DNA of 64,000 nt, from NCBI RefSeq assembly GCF_004005565.1, contig NZ_SADD01000006.1, positions 62,001 through 126,000 on the forward strand, written 5' to 3'. Position numbers and translations under genes: made by a program. Positions 9,423 to 17,747 of this stretch are shown piece after piece (position 1 is the first letter of the stretch; each line of letters opens with the position of its first letter). Under the pieces are notes generated by a model, which saw only the letters and a list, made by a program, of their open reading frames with translations, did not search any database and was not told where the DNA came from. The DNA is from Lujinxingia sediminis (GTDB lineage Bacteria; Myxococcota_A; Bradymonadia; Bradymonadales; Bradymonadaceae).

Positions 9423-9991
9423 CGGGGGCTCCCGTGTGCAGCGCCGAGCGGGTCGGCGGCGTTGGTAAAGGACGAATCAGCAGCGCGGCGAATGTAGCGG
9501 CCGGACTCGCCAGCATCAAGGGAATCGGCACGCGCACAGGGTGATGCCTGGCGAGTGGTGACGAAGGGGGGCTGAAGCTCGTGGGGCGGTCTGCGTCGAG
9601 GTGATGAAGGCCGGTCGAAGCCTGTCAGATGGTGTTCGTCGAGGTGACGAGCGGCAAAAACTACCCATAAGGGGGTCTTCTGCGAAGTGACGAAGGGGGT
9701 CTTAAGAGCTTCGGAGGGGCTTCGTCGAGGTGACGAGCGGTAGAAATTACCCATAAGGGGGTATTCTGCGAAGTGACGAAGGGGGTCTTAAGGGCTTCGG
9801 AGAGGGTTCGTCGCGTTGACGAAGGGGGCTCAAGGGCTTCGGGGGGCTTTTATCGATTCACGTCGGGGGAGGCCGGCGAGGGGGAGGGGCGGGGAGGTTG
9901 AAGCGCGCTATGCCCGGCCGGTAGTCTGATCGGACTCGTTCTGTTTGGAAGAATCGAAAATTTCGCGCGCGGTAGCGGGCGCGACGAGGCG
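9423..9991. other. Gene-free interval holding imperfect repeats
   Basis: 569 bp between divergent genes (E2-type acyltransferase and lipase-like lipoprotein). No plausible coding region. The part from about 9541 to 9850 is repetitive (see the 86-bp repeat entry); the remaining ~140 bp next to the lipase gene should contain its promoter, but no convincing -35/-10 pair was seen. Confidence 0.7.
9635..9850. repeat. 86-bp direct repeat, two full copies plus degenerate partials
   Basis: Copy 1 (9635-9720) and copy 2 (9721-9806) share long blocks such as TTCGTCGAGGTGACGAGCGG, ACCCATAAGGGGGT and GACGAAGGGGGTCTTAAG. A shortened third copy follows (9807-9850: TTCGTCGCGTTGACGAAGG, then GCTCAAGGGCTTCGG). 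More diverged pieces (GTGACGAAGGGGGCTGAAG) occur near 9557. The motif GACGA(A/G) recurs within each unit. No mobile-element hallmark (transposase, terminal inverted repeats) was seen. Confidence 0.8.
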
Positions 9992-12532
9992 ATGATGCGA
10001 AGCGGTCCATGGGGTGCAATGGTGTTGGCGGGGCTGCTGGTTCTGGGAGCCGGCTGGGGATGCGGGGCGGAAACGCCCGGGGTGGAGGCGCCACCGGCGG
10101 TGGTGCGGGCGTTATGGAATCCGACCTCTGGCGAGCTTCCGACCCCCACCGATCTTTTGCGCGACGCGGAGCGGGGGCAGCTGGCCCTGCCGGTGGGCGA
10201 TGAGCTCTCGGAGGCGGAGCGGGAGTTTCGCACCTACCTCAACCGGCTCGACGCCTACCCTTTGAGCAGCGCGATGCGTTTTCCCCTCTCGGGGCCGGTG
10301 CAGGAGAGCTCGCTTCTGGGGGCGGTGGTGATGGTCGAAGAGCCCGGGATGCGCAGCGTCGCAGTGCGCCCGCGTTATGACGCGGAGCTTGAGGCGGTGG
10401 TCGTGGAGCTGGCCGAGGGCGAAGCGCTCTTGCCGGGGAGACGCTACACCCTGGGGCTTCGGGGCTACGAGGGGGGCGCGAAGGGGGCGGCCGGGGAGCA
10501 GCTTGTGGCCGACGCCGCGTTTTATCTTTTGCGCAGCGAGGAGCGGCTCATGGATCACCCCGACGCGCTCCCCGGGGCGACACGCGCCGAGCGCGAGGCG
10601 CTGGCCGCTGAGCTCACGGCGCTGCAGGAGGATTACATCCCGGCGATGGGGGTGCTGGCCTCCCGGGGCATTCCGCGAGACGCGATCGCGGCGATGACGC
10701 AGTTTACGACGACCAGCCTGCCGGCCATCGCCTTTGATAGCGCGTCGGGTCGGGTGCCTCTGCCCAACGCGCTGCTCACCGACGAGGCCGGTCGGGTGGC
10801 GCTGCCGGTGGACGCGAGCGACACGCGTGAGCGGGCCGAGATCCTGCGCGGGCTCAACGGCTACGACGGGTTCGCGATCTCCGGGGCGATGCGGGTTCAG
10901 AGCACAGCGAGTTTTGGGGAAGGGGTGGGGCAGGGCGCGGAGCTGCGGGTTTTTCGCTTAAGGGAAAGCGGGCGCTGGGAGGAGGTCGTGGACCTGGAGC
11001 GGGGGCGTTTTGATGACGCCTCCACCCTCTGGGTGCGCCCGCGTCTGACGCTGGAGCCTCAGACGACCTACGCCTATGTGGTGGCGGGTGACGTGCCGGC
11101 GGCCGACGGTCGGGCGCATCGGCCGCAGCCCCTGGGCGCGATGCTGATGATGGAGGCGCCGCTGGTGACAGGCGGTCGCTCGGAGCTCGGCGTGCTCACC
11201 GACTCGGAGGCGCAGCGCCTGGAGCCTGTGCGCGCCGAGGTCGACAGCTTGCTCCGCCAGCTGGAGGCCGAGGAGGGGCTCAATCGCAGCACGCTGGCGG
11301 CGGCCGTGCCCTTTAAAACAGCGTCGTCGGCCAGCACGCTGCTCGCGCGCCGCCAGAAGCTCTACGACGACGAGGTGCGCACCTCGGTGATCAACCTCGA
11401 GGTCACCGAGCCCTCCGGGGGCACTCGCCTCTTGCTCAACAGCGTCGATGCGGTGGTGCGCGGTCAGATGTTTATCGCCGACCACCTCGACCCGGCCACC
11501 CGCGCCTTTTACCCGGATGGGCGCTACGAGGAGCGCGCGGTGGATTTTGTGATGACCTTGCCGAAAGACGTCTCGGTGGCCGAGCCCCTGCCGGTGGTGC
11601 TCTTTGGCCACGGGCTGATGACGAGCCGCGAGCTTCTGTACTTGATCGCCGAGCCCCTGGCCGCCGCTGGCTACGCGGCCTTCGCGCTGGACTTGCCCTA
11701 CCACGGAGAGCGGGCGGTATGCCTGAGCGATATGAACTGCGAGGGCGACGCCACCTGCGACGCGCTCGGCCAGTGTCTCTATGCCGATGGCAGCCGGGGG
11801 CGAGTCAACCGGGTGGAGGTGCCCTGGCTTTTGAGCCTGGGCAATCAATTCGATGAGCTTCTCTCGTACCCGAGCACCAGCGGCGCGGTGTTTATCGATA
11901 TGGAGAGCCTTTTTGGCACCCGCGACCACTTTGCCCAGGCCGTGCTCGATTTGCAGCAGGCCGTGCGCGTCTTGCAGAGCGACGCGCTGGAGCAGGCCAT
12001 CGTCGACACCACCGGGCTGTGGGTGGGCGATGAGATCGTGTATCTGGGCATGAGCCTCGGGGGCATCCTGGGGTCATCGCTCTCGGCGGTGGAGCCCGCG
12101 ATCGACGACTTTGTACTCAACGTGCCCGCCGCCGATCTGGTGCGCATCATTGAACACTCGACGTCCTTTGAGACGGCGTTTGAGCACGCGCTGCACGTCC
12201 GCGGCATCGAGCATGGGAGCGACGCCTACATCGAGTTTGTGCAGGCCCTGCGCTGGATTCTCGACCCGGTCGACCCGCTCAACCTTGTGCAGCACACCCT
12301 TCTGCAACCTTTGCCCGGGCATCCGGCGCGACGCGTGTTGATTCAGATGGCCTCTGGCGACCGGGTGGTGCCCAATGAGGGCACCCGGGCGCTCTCGGAG
12401 CGCATGGGGGTGACGATCACGGAGTATGATCCGGGGCTGACCGACCACGGGTTTTTGTTCAATCCCAACCCGCTGGCCTACGGCTCGCGCACGGCGCGCG
12501 AGGATGTCGTGGAGTTTTTCGATCAGAGGTGA
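9992..12532 (+). CDS. Alpha/beta-hydrolase lipoprotein, surface lipase-like (VolA-type)
   Basis: 846-residue lipoprotein (lipobox LGAGWGCGA) with a large N-terminal region containing two similar Ig-like blocks (PTSGELPTPTDLLRDAERG... and SASGRVPLPNALLTDEAGRV..., each followed by a LDAYPLSSAMRFP / LNGYDGFAISGAMRV block) and a C-terminal alpha/beta hydrolase. The hydrolase shows VVLFGHGLM, the nucleophile elbow GMSLGG (Ser688), an acid in ASGDRVV (Asp790) and the triad histidine in TDHGF (His819). The architecture resembles bacterial virulence-factor lipases such as VolA. The stop lies 47 bp from the start of a FadL-type channel, suggesting surface lipid hydrolysis coupled to fatty-acid uptake. 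Start may be the next codon, ATG at 9995. Confidence 0.82.
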   Translation: MMRSGPWGAMVLAGLLVLGAGWGCGAETPGVEAPPAVVRALWNPTSGELPTPTDLLRDAERGQLALPVGDELSEAEREFRTYLNRLDAYPLSSAMRFPLSGPVQESSLLGAVVMVEEPGMRSVAVRPRYDAELEAVVVELAEGEALLPGRRYTLGLRGYEGGAKGAAGEQLVADAAFYLLRSEERLMDHPDALPGATRAEREALAAELTALQEDYIPAMGVLASRGIPRDAIAAMTQFTTTSLPAIAFDSASGRVPLPNALLTDEAGRVALPVDASDTRERAEILRGLNGYDGFAISGAMRVQSTASFGEGVGQGAELRVFRLRESGRWEEVVDLERGRFDDASTLWVRPRLTLEPQTTYAYVVAGDVPAADGRAHRPQPLGAMLMMEAPLVTGGRSELGVLTDSEAQRLEPVRAEVDSLLRQLEAEEGLNRSTLAAAVPFKTASSASTLLARRQKLYDDEVRTSVINLEVTEPSGGTRLLLNSVDAVVRGQMFIADHLDPATRAFYPDGRYEERAVDFVMTLPKDVSVAEPLPVVLFGHGLMTSRELLYLIAEPLAAAGYAAFALDLPYHGERAVCLSDMNCEGDATCDALGQCLYADGSRGRVNRVEVPWLLSLGNQFDELLSYPSTSGAVFIDMESLFGTRDHFAQAVLDLQQAVRVLQSDALEQAIVDTTGLWVGDEIVYLGMSLGGILGSSLSAVEPAIDDFVLNVPAADLVRIIEHSTSFETAFEHALHVRGIEHGSDAYIEFVQALRWILDPVDPLNLVQHTLLQPLPGHPARRVLIQMASGDRVVPNEGTRALSERMGVTITEYDPGLTDHGFLFNPNPLAYGSRTAREDVVEFFDQR

Positions 12533-12579
12533 GTGTGACTGGATGGTGGCCTGACGGAACGAGAGCAAGGGGAGCGGGG

Positions 12580-13821
12580 ATGAGGGCAGAGAGTGAGAAG
12601 CGAGCGGGCGTCTGGGTTCTGAGCGCGGCGGCGTTGGGGCTGGTGTGTCTGTGGGGCTCGCCGGCGCTGGCCGGCGGCTATGCGCAGGGCACCCAGGGTG
12701 CGGCCTCGGCGGGGGTGGCCGGCGCGATGACAGCGAGGCCCGATACGCCGGAGGCTGCCTTTTATAATCCGGCCGGGCTGGCGTTGCGTCCGGGCTGGGG
12801 GGCGATGGTGGGGAGCGGTGCGATCTTCCCGACCCTCTTTCACGTGGATCCGCAGGGTGGGGAGCGTACCCGCGCCGAGAACGATCTGGCGCTGGTGCCT
12901 CATCTGCACGCGGGCTGGCGTCCCGGGGAGCGCTGGGCGGTGGGCTTGAGCGTGGGCCTGCCTTACGGGAGCAGCCTGCGCTGGCCCGAGAACTGGGAGG
13001 GGCGCTTTGAGGCGCAGGCGGTGAGTCTGCGAGCCTTTGAGGCGGCGCCTTCGCTGGCGCTTCGGCCGACAAAGTGGCTCGCGATCGGCGCGGGGCCGCG
13101 GGTGATGCTGGGCACCCTGAGCCTTGGGAGGCAGATCGACGTGGCCCGCAGTGGCGAGGAGGCCCGTGTGGACCTCTCGGCCAACGCCTGGGGCCTTGGA
13201 GCGCAGGTGGGCGTGTGGGTGGCGCCCACCCGTCGCTTAAGCTTCGGCCTGAGCTGGCGCTCGACCGTGCGCCTGAATTTCTCGGGCGTCGCCGATTTTA
13301 GCGATGTGCCCCCGGAGCTCTCCGAGCAGGCCCGCGATACCCCCTTCACCACCACCATCGTGCTCCCGGACCGCATCGTGCTCGGTGGCGCCTGGGAGCT
13401 CGGAGCCGACGCCATCGTCAGCCTGGACGTGGAGTACAACCGCTGGAGCACCAACGAGCGCTTTGAGGTCGACTTCGACGACGCGCAGGTCGACGACATC
13501 GATGACGCCCGAAACTGGCGCGACACCTTCGGCATGCGCGTCGGCGTCGAATACGCCTCCCCTTTTGGCGGCCTCGTCATGCGCTCCGGCTTCGCCATCG
13601 ACCCCTCGCCGGCCCCTCCCGAAGCCATCAGCCCGGCCCAGCCCGACACCGACCGCTACATCGCATCTCTGGGCGTCGCGTACGATGTCGACGAGCACCT
13701 CCAGGTCAACCTGGCGTACAACTACGTGATCTTAAGCCAGAACGCCGCCGGCGCCGACGCCTACCCGGGCATCTACGACGGCTTTGCGCATGTGCTGGTG
13801 TTGAGTTTGCTGGCGAAGTAG
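12580..13821 (+). CDS. FadL-family outer-membrane long-chain fatty acid transporter
   Basis: 413-residue outer-membrane beta-barrel with an N-terminal signal peptide cleaved near ALAGGYAQG. The mature N-terminus has the FadL/TodX/OmpP1 hallmarks: a Gly/Ala-rich hatch segment (QGTQGAASAGVAGAMTA) followed by AAFYNPAGLAL with the conserved NPA. Alternating amphipathic strands run to the end, and the C-terminus finishes in LVLSLLAK. The product would pass hydrophobic molecules across the outer membrane. ATG at 12580 is preceded by AAGGGGAG; the frame is open upstream to 12529 but lacks a ribosome site. The upstream lipase-like lipoprotein is probably co-transcribed. Confidence 0.9.
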   Translation: MRAESEKRAGVWVLSAAALGLVCLWGSPALAGGYAQGTQGAASAGVAGAMTARPDTPEAAFYNPAGLALRPGWGAMVGSGAIFPTLFHVDPQGGERTRAENDLALVPHLHAGWRPGERWAVGLSVGLPYGSSLRWPENWEGRFEAQAVSLRAFEAAPSLALRPTKWLAIGAGPRVMLGTLSLGRQIDVARSGEEARVDLSANAWGLGAQVGVWVAPTRRLSFGLSWRSTVRLNFSGVADFSDVPPELSEQARDTPFTTTIVLPDRIVLGGAWELGADAIVSLDVEYNRWSTNERFEVDFDDAQVDDIDDARNWRDTFGMRVGVEYASPFGGLVMRSGFAIDPSPAPPEAISPAQPDTDRYIASLGVAYDVDEHLQVNLAYNYVILSQNAAGADAYPGIYDGFAHVLVLSLLAK

Positions 13822-13876
13822 GGGGGCGATGCGTCGACGTGGTGGTGTCTTGACACAAAACATCCCCGGGGCGACC

Positions 13877-13886
13877 GTTGCGCAAC
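13877..13886. promoter_or_regulatory. Perfect 10-bp palindrome upstream of the HD gene
   Basis: GTTGCGCAAC followed by a half-copy (CGCAAC at 13891) lies 31 bases before the HD-domain gene. It could be a regulator site; a TTGACA at 13850-13855 lacks a matching -10. Short and unverified. Confidence 0.3.
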
Positions 13887-13917
13887 ATCACGCAACACCA
13901 CCCCCGGGAGGACGTCC

Positions 13918-14517
13918 ATGACACAGGCCGACAACACCCCCGAGCGCGGCTACTCCGAGCGCTTCGATGACGCCTTTCGCTGCGCGAGCAGCTGGCACCG
14001 CGCGCAGACCCGAAAGGGCAAACAGACCCCCTACATCAACCACCTGATGGCCGTGGCCGCGCTTGTGGGCAGCAACGGCGGCAGCGAAGACCAGGTCATC
14101 GCCGCGCTCCTGCACGACGCCATCGAAGATTGCGTCGGCGAGATCCCCGACATCGCCGCGCAGATTGGCGAGCGCTTCGGGGCCGATGTGCTCTTTATCG
14201 TCGAGGGCTGCACCGACGCCTACGAAGACCCCAAGCCCCCCTGGCAGCCCCGCAAAGAAGCCTACCTGGCCCACCTGCGCGAGCTCCCCGACGACTCCCC
14301 CATCCTGCTCGTCTCGTTGGCCGATAAGGTGCACAACGCCTCCTCGATCGTACGGGACCTGCAGCAGCTGGGTGACGCGCTCTGGGAGCGTTTTTCGGCC
14401 AGCAAAGCGCAGTCGCTCTGGTACTACCGCAGCCTGGCCGAGATCTTTGAGGCGAAGATGCCCGGGTACCTGAGCGGGGAGCTTAAGAGGTTGGTGGGGG
14501 AGATGGGGCGCGGCTGA
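13918..14517 (+). CDS. Small HD-domain protein, (p)ppGpp-hydrolase-like
   Basis: 199-residue cytoplasmic HD-superfamily phosphohydrolase. Metal ligands fit His42 (INHLMAVAAL), His66-Asp67 (LLHDAIEDC) and Asp136 (LADKVHNASSIVRD), the spacing used by the hydrolase domain of SpoT and by small alarmone hydrolases. No synthetase, TGS or ACT domain follows, so it would only degrade alarmones or related nucleotides. GGGAGG lies 7 bases before the ATG. It follows the FadL-like gene by 96 bp on the same strand. Whether the substrate is (p)ppGpp is inference; other HD enzymes hydrolyse dNTPs or cyclic nucleotides. Confidence 0.82.
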   Translation: MTQADNTPERGYSERFDDAFRCASSWHRAQTRKGKQTPYINHLMAVAALVGSNGGSEDQVIAALLHDAIEDCVGEIPDIAAQIGERFGADVLFIVEGCTDAYEDPKPPWQPRKEAYLAHLRELPDDSPILLVSLADKVHNASSIVRDLQQLGDALWERFSASKAQSLWYYRSLAEIFEAKMPGYLSGELKRLVGEMGRG

Positions 14518-14770
14518 GCGTTCGACATGCTCTTAAGAGCCTGCGCTCCGCCTCCCACTTGCCCCCCACCTTCCCCCTTTGCTAGTTAACCCATCGATCC
14601 GCACAACGTCGCGCGCCGCTTGAGCTTCATGCTCGCTACGATCGCCCCACAGGTCTTGAAACCCCGGTGGGTGGCGATCGCCGGAGCGGGCGGCGCATGC
14701 TGTGTTCTCAGATCGCGATGGCCGGTGCGCGCGGCCGCGACGGCTTATATGGGTATCAGGAGAGGAGTAA

Positions 14771-16216
14771 ATGATGAGGATGTGTGGGAAGGTCGGGCGC
14801 GCTGCGCTCGTGGCATGCGTGTTGGCAGGTGTGGCGGGTTGCGCCGACGGCGGCTTCTTTGGGGGTTCGGGAGATGACGACATTCGCGTCGACACGCGCC
14901 CCGACACAGGCAACCTCCTCGACGCTGGCGAGGATGCCGGCGAGGTAGGGGACGACGCCGGCAACCTCCCGGACGCCGACGACGAGCCCGATACCAACAC
15001 CGAGCCCGACACCAACACCGAGCCGGATGCCGACATCGTGCCGGAGCCGACCTGCGCCGACATCCTCGACACCTCGTCGACCTGGACCGTGCCCCTTGTG
15101 GGCCAGGCGCAACTCTGGGCGCGTGCCGCCTTCGATGGGGAGGGCGTGTGGGTGGCCTACGTGCAGCGCCCCGGCGAGTCCGGCACGCCGGAGCGGGTCT
15201 ACGCCGCAAAAATGGGATGCGACGCCGAGCTTCTGGTCGAACCCTTTGAGGTGTCCACCTCGCCAGACGCGCGCAGCACTCAGGCGTCGTTGGCCGTCAG
15301 TGAGACGACGCTTTTTGTGGTCTGGAGCGAAGATGACCTCGAGGGCACCATCCGCGCGCGTACCTTCGATCTCGACGGTACGCCGCGCCAGGCCGAGTCT
15401 TTTGTGGTGACGCCCATTCTCAACTCCGGCGACGTCATCAACACCATCTGGCAGCCCGACGTCGCTGTCCTCGAAAACAACGAAGCCATACTCGCCGCCT
15501 CCGCCCTCACCCCCGAAGGTGCGCGCCTGGTGCTTCAGCGCTTTAACGCCGATGGTGAGCGCCTGCTCGACGGGTTTTTTCCCTATCCGGTCGACCTCTA
15601 CGGTGAGCAGGTCAACCCGAGCGTGGCCGCAGACGCAAACCGACTCATCACCATGAGCTTTGTGGGCGGCTCCTCCGACGCCCCTCGGGTCTACCACGGC
15701 CAGATCCTGGCGGGTGAAACCAAAGCCACGCCCGCCCAGGCCATCGTCGCCCACCCTGCCATCGATCTGAACCGAGGAGGCCGCCTCTCCAAAGCCCAGA
15801 ACAACGGCCGCCACTGGCTGGCGTACAGCGGAGGGGTGGGCTTTGGCAACGACATCATCGTCAAAGACGGCTCCCGTATGAGCGCTGGCAGTGACACGAT
15901 CTCCAGCGCCATCGCCAACCGCGAGGCGCTCCTGGGCGACGTGGCCGCAAGCCCCACCGGCGGTGCGGTGGCCTGGATCACCCGCCAGTCCGGCGGCACC
16001 GCCGTCAACGTGCATGCGCGCCGCTTTCTCGCCAGCGCGTCGGGCGACTTCACCTCCCAGGCCGGCCGCGTCGACCTGCACAGCGGCGACCAGGCCCGGA
16101 TGCCCTACGGCGTGAGCATCGACCACGTGGCCGGCTCGGTCTACGTGGTGCTCTGGGGTCAGGGCGCCGCTCCCAATACGCAGAGGGTGCAGGGGCGTTT
16201 TGTGAATCTCAATTGA
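14771..16216 (+). CDS. Hypothetical lipoprotein with Asp-rich linker and propeller-like domain
   Basis: 481-residue lipoprotein (lipobox LAGVAGCAD). Residues ~35-85 form a low-complexity Asp/Thr/Glu/Pro linker with repeated NTEPDTNTEPDAD-like units that would hold the folded part away from the membrane. The remaining ~390 residues contain repeated short strands (for example QLWARAAFDGEGVWVAYV, SLAVSETTLFVVWSEDDLEG, GGAVAWITRQSGG) spaced like blades of a beta-propeller. No enzyme motif. Start could be the first or second codon of ATGATG; AGGAG lies just upstream. Function unknown. Confidence 0.78.
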   Translation: MMRMCGKVGRAALVACVLAGVAGCADGGFFGGSGDDDIRVDTRPDTGNLLDAGEDAGEVGDDAGNLPDADDEPDTNTEPDTNTEPDADIVPEPTCADILDTSSTWTVPLVGQAQLWARAAFDGEGVWVAYVQRPGESGTPERVYAAKMGCDAELLVEPFEVSTSPDARSTQASLAVSETTLFVVWSEDDLEGTIRARTFDLDGTPRQAESFVVTPILNSGDVINTIWQPDVAVLENNEAILAASALTPEGARLVLQRFNADGERLLDGFFPYPVDLYGEQVNPSVAADANRLITMSFVGGSSDAPRVYHGQILAGETKATPAQAIVAHPAIDLNRGGRLSKAQNNGRHWLAYSGGVGFGNDIIVKDGSRMSAGSDTISSAIANREALLGDVAASPTGGAVAWITRQSGGTAVNVHARRFLASASGDFTSQAGRVDLHSGDQARMPYGVSIDHVAGSVYVVLWGQGAAPNTQRVQGRFVNLN

Positions 16217-16302
16217 GCGTGATCAGGGGGGCGTTGCGGGTGAGGCGGTCACGCGTCATGGTAGGTTTCACCACGACGCGGAAACCGTGCAGGAGAATGC
16301 CG

Positions 16303-16506
16303 ATGGCAAGCGCAAAAGAAGAGCTGATCGCGTTTATTCACAAGCTTCCGGATGACCTGACCTGGGGTGAAATGAAGCAGGAGGTTCTGTCCTATTTGCA
16401 GTATGTTCATCACGTCCGGTCGTTGGTGGAGCGCGGGGAGCGCGACATCGACGAGGGGCGAACGATGTCCCATAACGTCCTGAAGAAGAAGCGGGGGCTC
16501 GGTTGA
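16303..16506 (+). CDS. Small antitoxin-like protein, no toxin partner seen
   Basis: 67-residue protein from an ATG at 16303 with AGGAG 7 bases upstream (an ATG at 16297 is too close to that site). The layout, an N-terminal IHKLPDDLTWGEMKQEVLSYL helix pair followed by VERGERDIDEGRTMSHNVLKKK, resembles small addiction-module antitoxins that carry the ERGLxDIExGR-xxSHEEVKRR pattern. The usual partner, a RelE/ParE-type toxin starting a few bases downstream, is absent: the next gene encodes a pseudouridine synthase. Either an orphan antitoxin or a regulator of other function. The frame is open upstream to 16213 but lacks support there. Confidence 0.65.
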   Translation: MASAKEELIAFIHKLPDDLTWGEMKQEVLSYLQYVHHVRSLVERGERDIDEGRTMSHNVLKKKRGLG

Positions 16507-16556
16507 GCGTCCGCCTTCGCCGTACTCAATTCTTTTGAACTCAAGCCCCCCATTCC

Positions 16557-17171
16557 ATGCCCGCATTCATCATGAACAAACCCCCCGGCTGCATCACCGC
16601 CCGGGTGGATTTTGAGGACCGCCCGACGGTCTACGACCACGTGCCGAAGCATTTTGAGCCGCTTCCCCATGTGGGCCGCCTCGACTTCAACACCGAAGGG
16701 CTCTTGCTCTTCACCGACGACGGCAAACTCGCCCAGGCCCTGCTCAACAAAGACTACGCCGGCCCGACGTCGATGGAGGAGACGAGCGCGGAGCTCGCGC
16801 CCATCGAGAAGGTCTATCACGTCAAGGTCAAGGCGAAGCTCGGGCCCGATGACCCGGTGCTCATCGCCCTGCAGGAGCCTCTGGAGTACGAGCCCGGCAA
16901 GTTCACCGCGCCGGCGCGGACCGAGTGGGTGGCGGAGCGCTCCAGCTGCACGTGGATCAGCATCACCATCACCGAGGGGCGCCACCGTCAGGTGCGAAAG
17001 CTCTGTGAGCGCAGCGGCCTGCAGATCCGCAAGCTGCGCCGTGTGCGTCTGGGACCGCTGGAGCTTGGCGAGCTGAAGCTGCGCTGGTGTCGGCATCTGA
17101 GCGACGAAGAACTCACCGAACTCTATGTGGCGGCCTTTGGCCATGACCCGCGACCCTGGCCCGAGGCGTAA
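16557..17171 (+). CDS. RsuA/RluB/RluE-family RNA pseudouridine synthase
   Basis: 204-residue enzyme that converts a uridine in ribosomal RNA to pseudouridine. The catalytic aspartate is Asp43 in HVGRLDFNTEGLLLFTDDG, with ITITEGRHRQVRKLCE and the RLGPLELGEL block near the C-terminus, all standard for this family. There is no N-terminal S4 RNA-binding domain, as in RluE-like members; the protein begins directly with MNKPPG. Which rRNA position is modified cannot be told from sequence alone. The stop codon is the first element of the downstream repeat array. Confidence 0.88.
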   Translation: MPAFIMNKPPGCITARVDFEDRPTVYDHVPKHFEPLPHVGRLDFNTEGLLLFTDDGKLAQALLNKDYAGPTSMEETSAELAPIEKVYHVKVKAKLGPDDPVLIALQEPLEYEPGKFTAPARTEWVAERSSCTWISITITEGRHRQVRKLCERSGLQIRKLRRVRLGPLELGELKLRWCRHLSDEELTELYVAAFGHDPRPWPEA

Positions 17172-17636
17172 GGGGTCTGAGTCGCGCTTCTGTTCATAAC
17201 AGAACGTGAGCTAAGGGGGCTGAGTCGCGGATCTGTTCATAACAGAACGCCGGCTAAGGGGTCTGAGTCGCGCTTCTGTTCATAACAGAACGCGAGCTAA
17301 GGGGTCTGAGTCGCGGATCTGTTCACGACAGAACGCCAGTTAAGGGGTCTGAGTCGCGGATCTGTTCACGACAGAACGCCAGCTAAGGGGTCTGAGCTGT
17401 GGATTTACCTGAGTAGAACGCCAACTAAGCCCGCTTAGCTGTGGATTTACCTGAGTAGAACGCCAGCTCAGCCCGCTTAGTTGTGGATTTACCTGAGTAA
17501 AAGGGCAACTCAGCCTGCTTAGCTGCGGATTTACCTGAGTAAAACGCCAGCTAAGCCCGCTTAGCTGCGGATTTACCTGAGTAAAACGCCAGCTAAGCCC
17601 GCTTAGCTGTGGATTTACCTGAGTAAACCGGCAACT
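17170..17636. repeat. Eleven tandem 43/42-bp repeats with conserved dyads
   Basis: Five 43-bp units (starts 17170, 17213, 17256, 17299, 17342) followed by six 42-bp units (17385, 17427, 17469, 17511, 17553, 17595). Units 1-3 carry CTGTT-CAT-AACAG and units 4-5 CTGT-TCACG-ACAG; units 6-11 carry a different but equally placed hairpin, TTTAC-CTGA-GTA(A/G)A. At several junctions of the second set a further dyad, AGCTAAGC-CC-GCTTAGCT, is perfect. The array begins inside the stop codon of the pseudouridine synthase gene and ends just before the terminator. It is not CRISPR-like because units abut without spacers. Confidence 0.9.
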
Positions 17637-17747
17637 CGGTGTTCCGAGTCGTTGTCCTGAACAAAAAAAACCGGCAGGCCGTGATGGCCTGCCGGTTTTT
17701 TGCTCGGGGCTCAAGGAGAAGGGCGAGCCTTCTCCCCTGACCGAATC
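17172..17747. other. Gene-free interval between convergent genes
   Basis: 576 bp containing the tandem 43/42-bp array and one terminator hairpin. The minus strand stays open for 124 codons with a 14-residue period, which is a by-product of the 42-bp repeat length; it would begin beyond the terminator and has no ribosome site, so no gene is called. Confidence 0.75.
17663..17702. terminator. Bidirectional intrinsic terminator
   Basis: A-tract followed by ACCGGCAGGCC, a GTGAT loop, and GGCCTGCCGGT followed by a T-tract. It can terminate both the pseudouridine synthase transcript and the glyQ-glyS transcript arriving from the other side. Confidence 0.92.

Noticed and set aside
14756-16126. 456-codon open frame opposite the lipoprotein at 14771
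   Set aside because: The plus-strand frame has a signal peptide, lipobox and ribosome site; the minus strand has none.
17170-17636. Possible CRISPR array
   Set aside because: Units are contiguous without unique spacers, diverge gradually, and no cas gene is in the window.
17340-17714. Minus-strand frame with a 14-residue repeat containing FTQVNPQLSGLSW
   Set aside because: 42 bp is a multiple of three, so any frame free of stops stays open across the array. It begins beyond a terminator and has no ribosome site.
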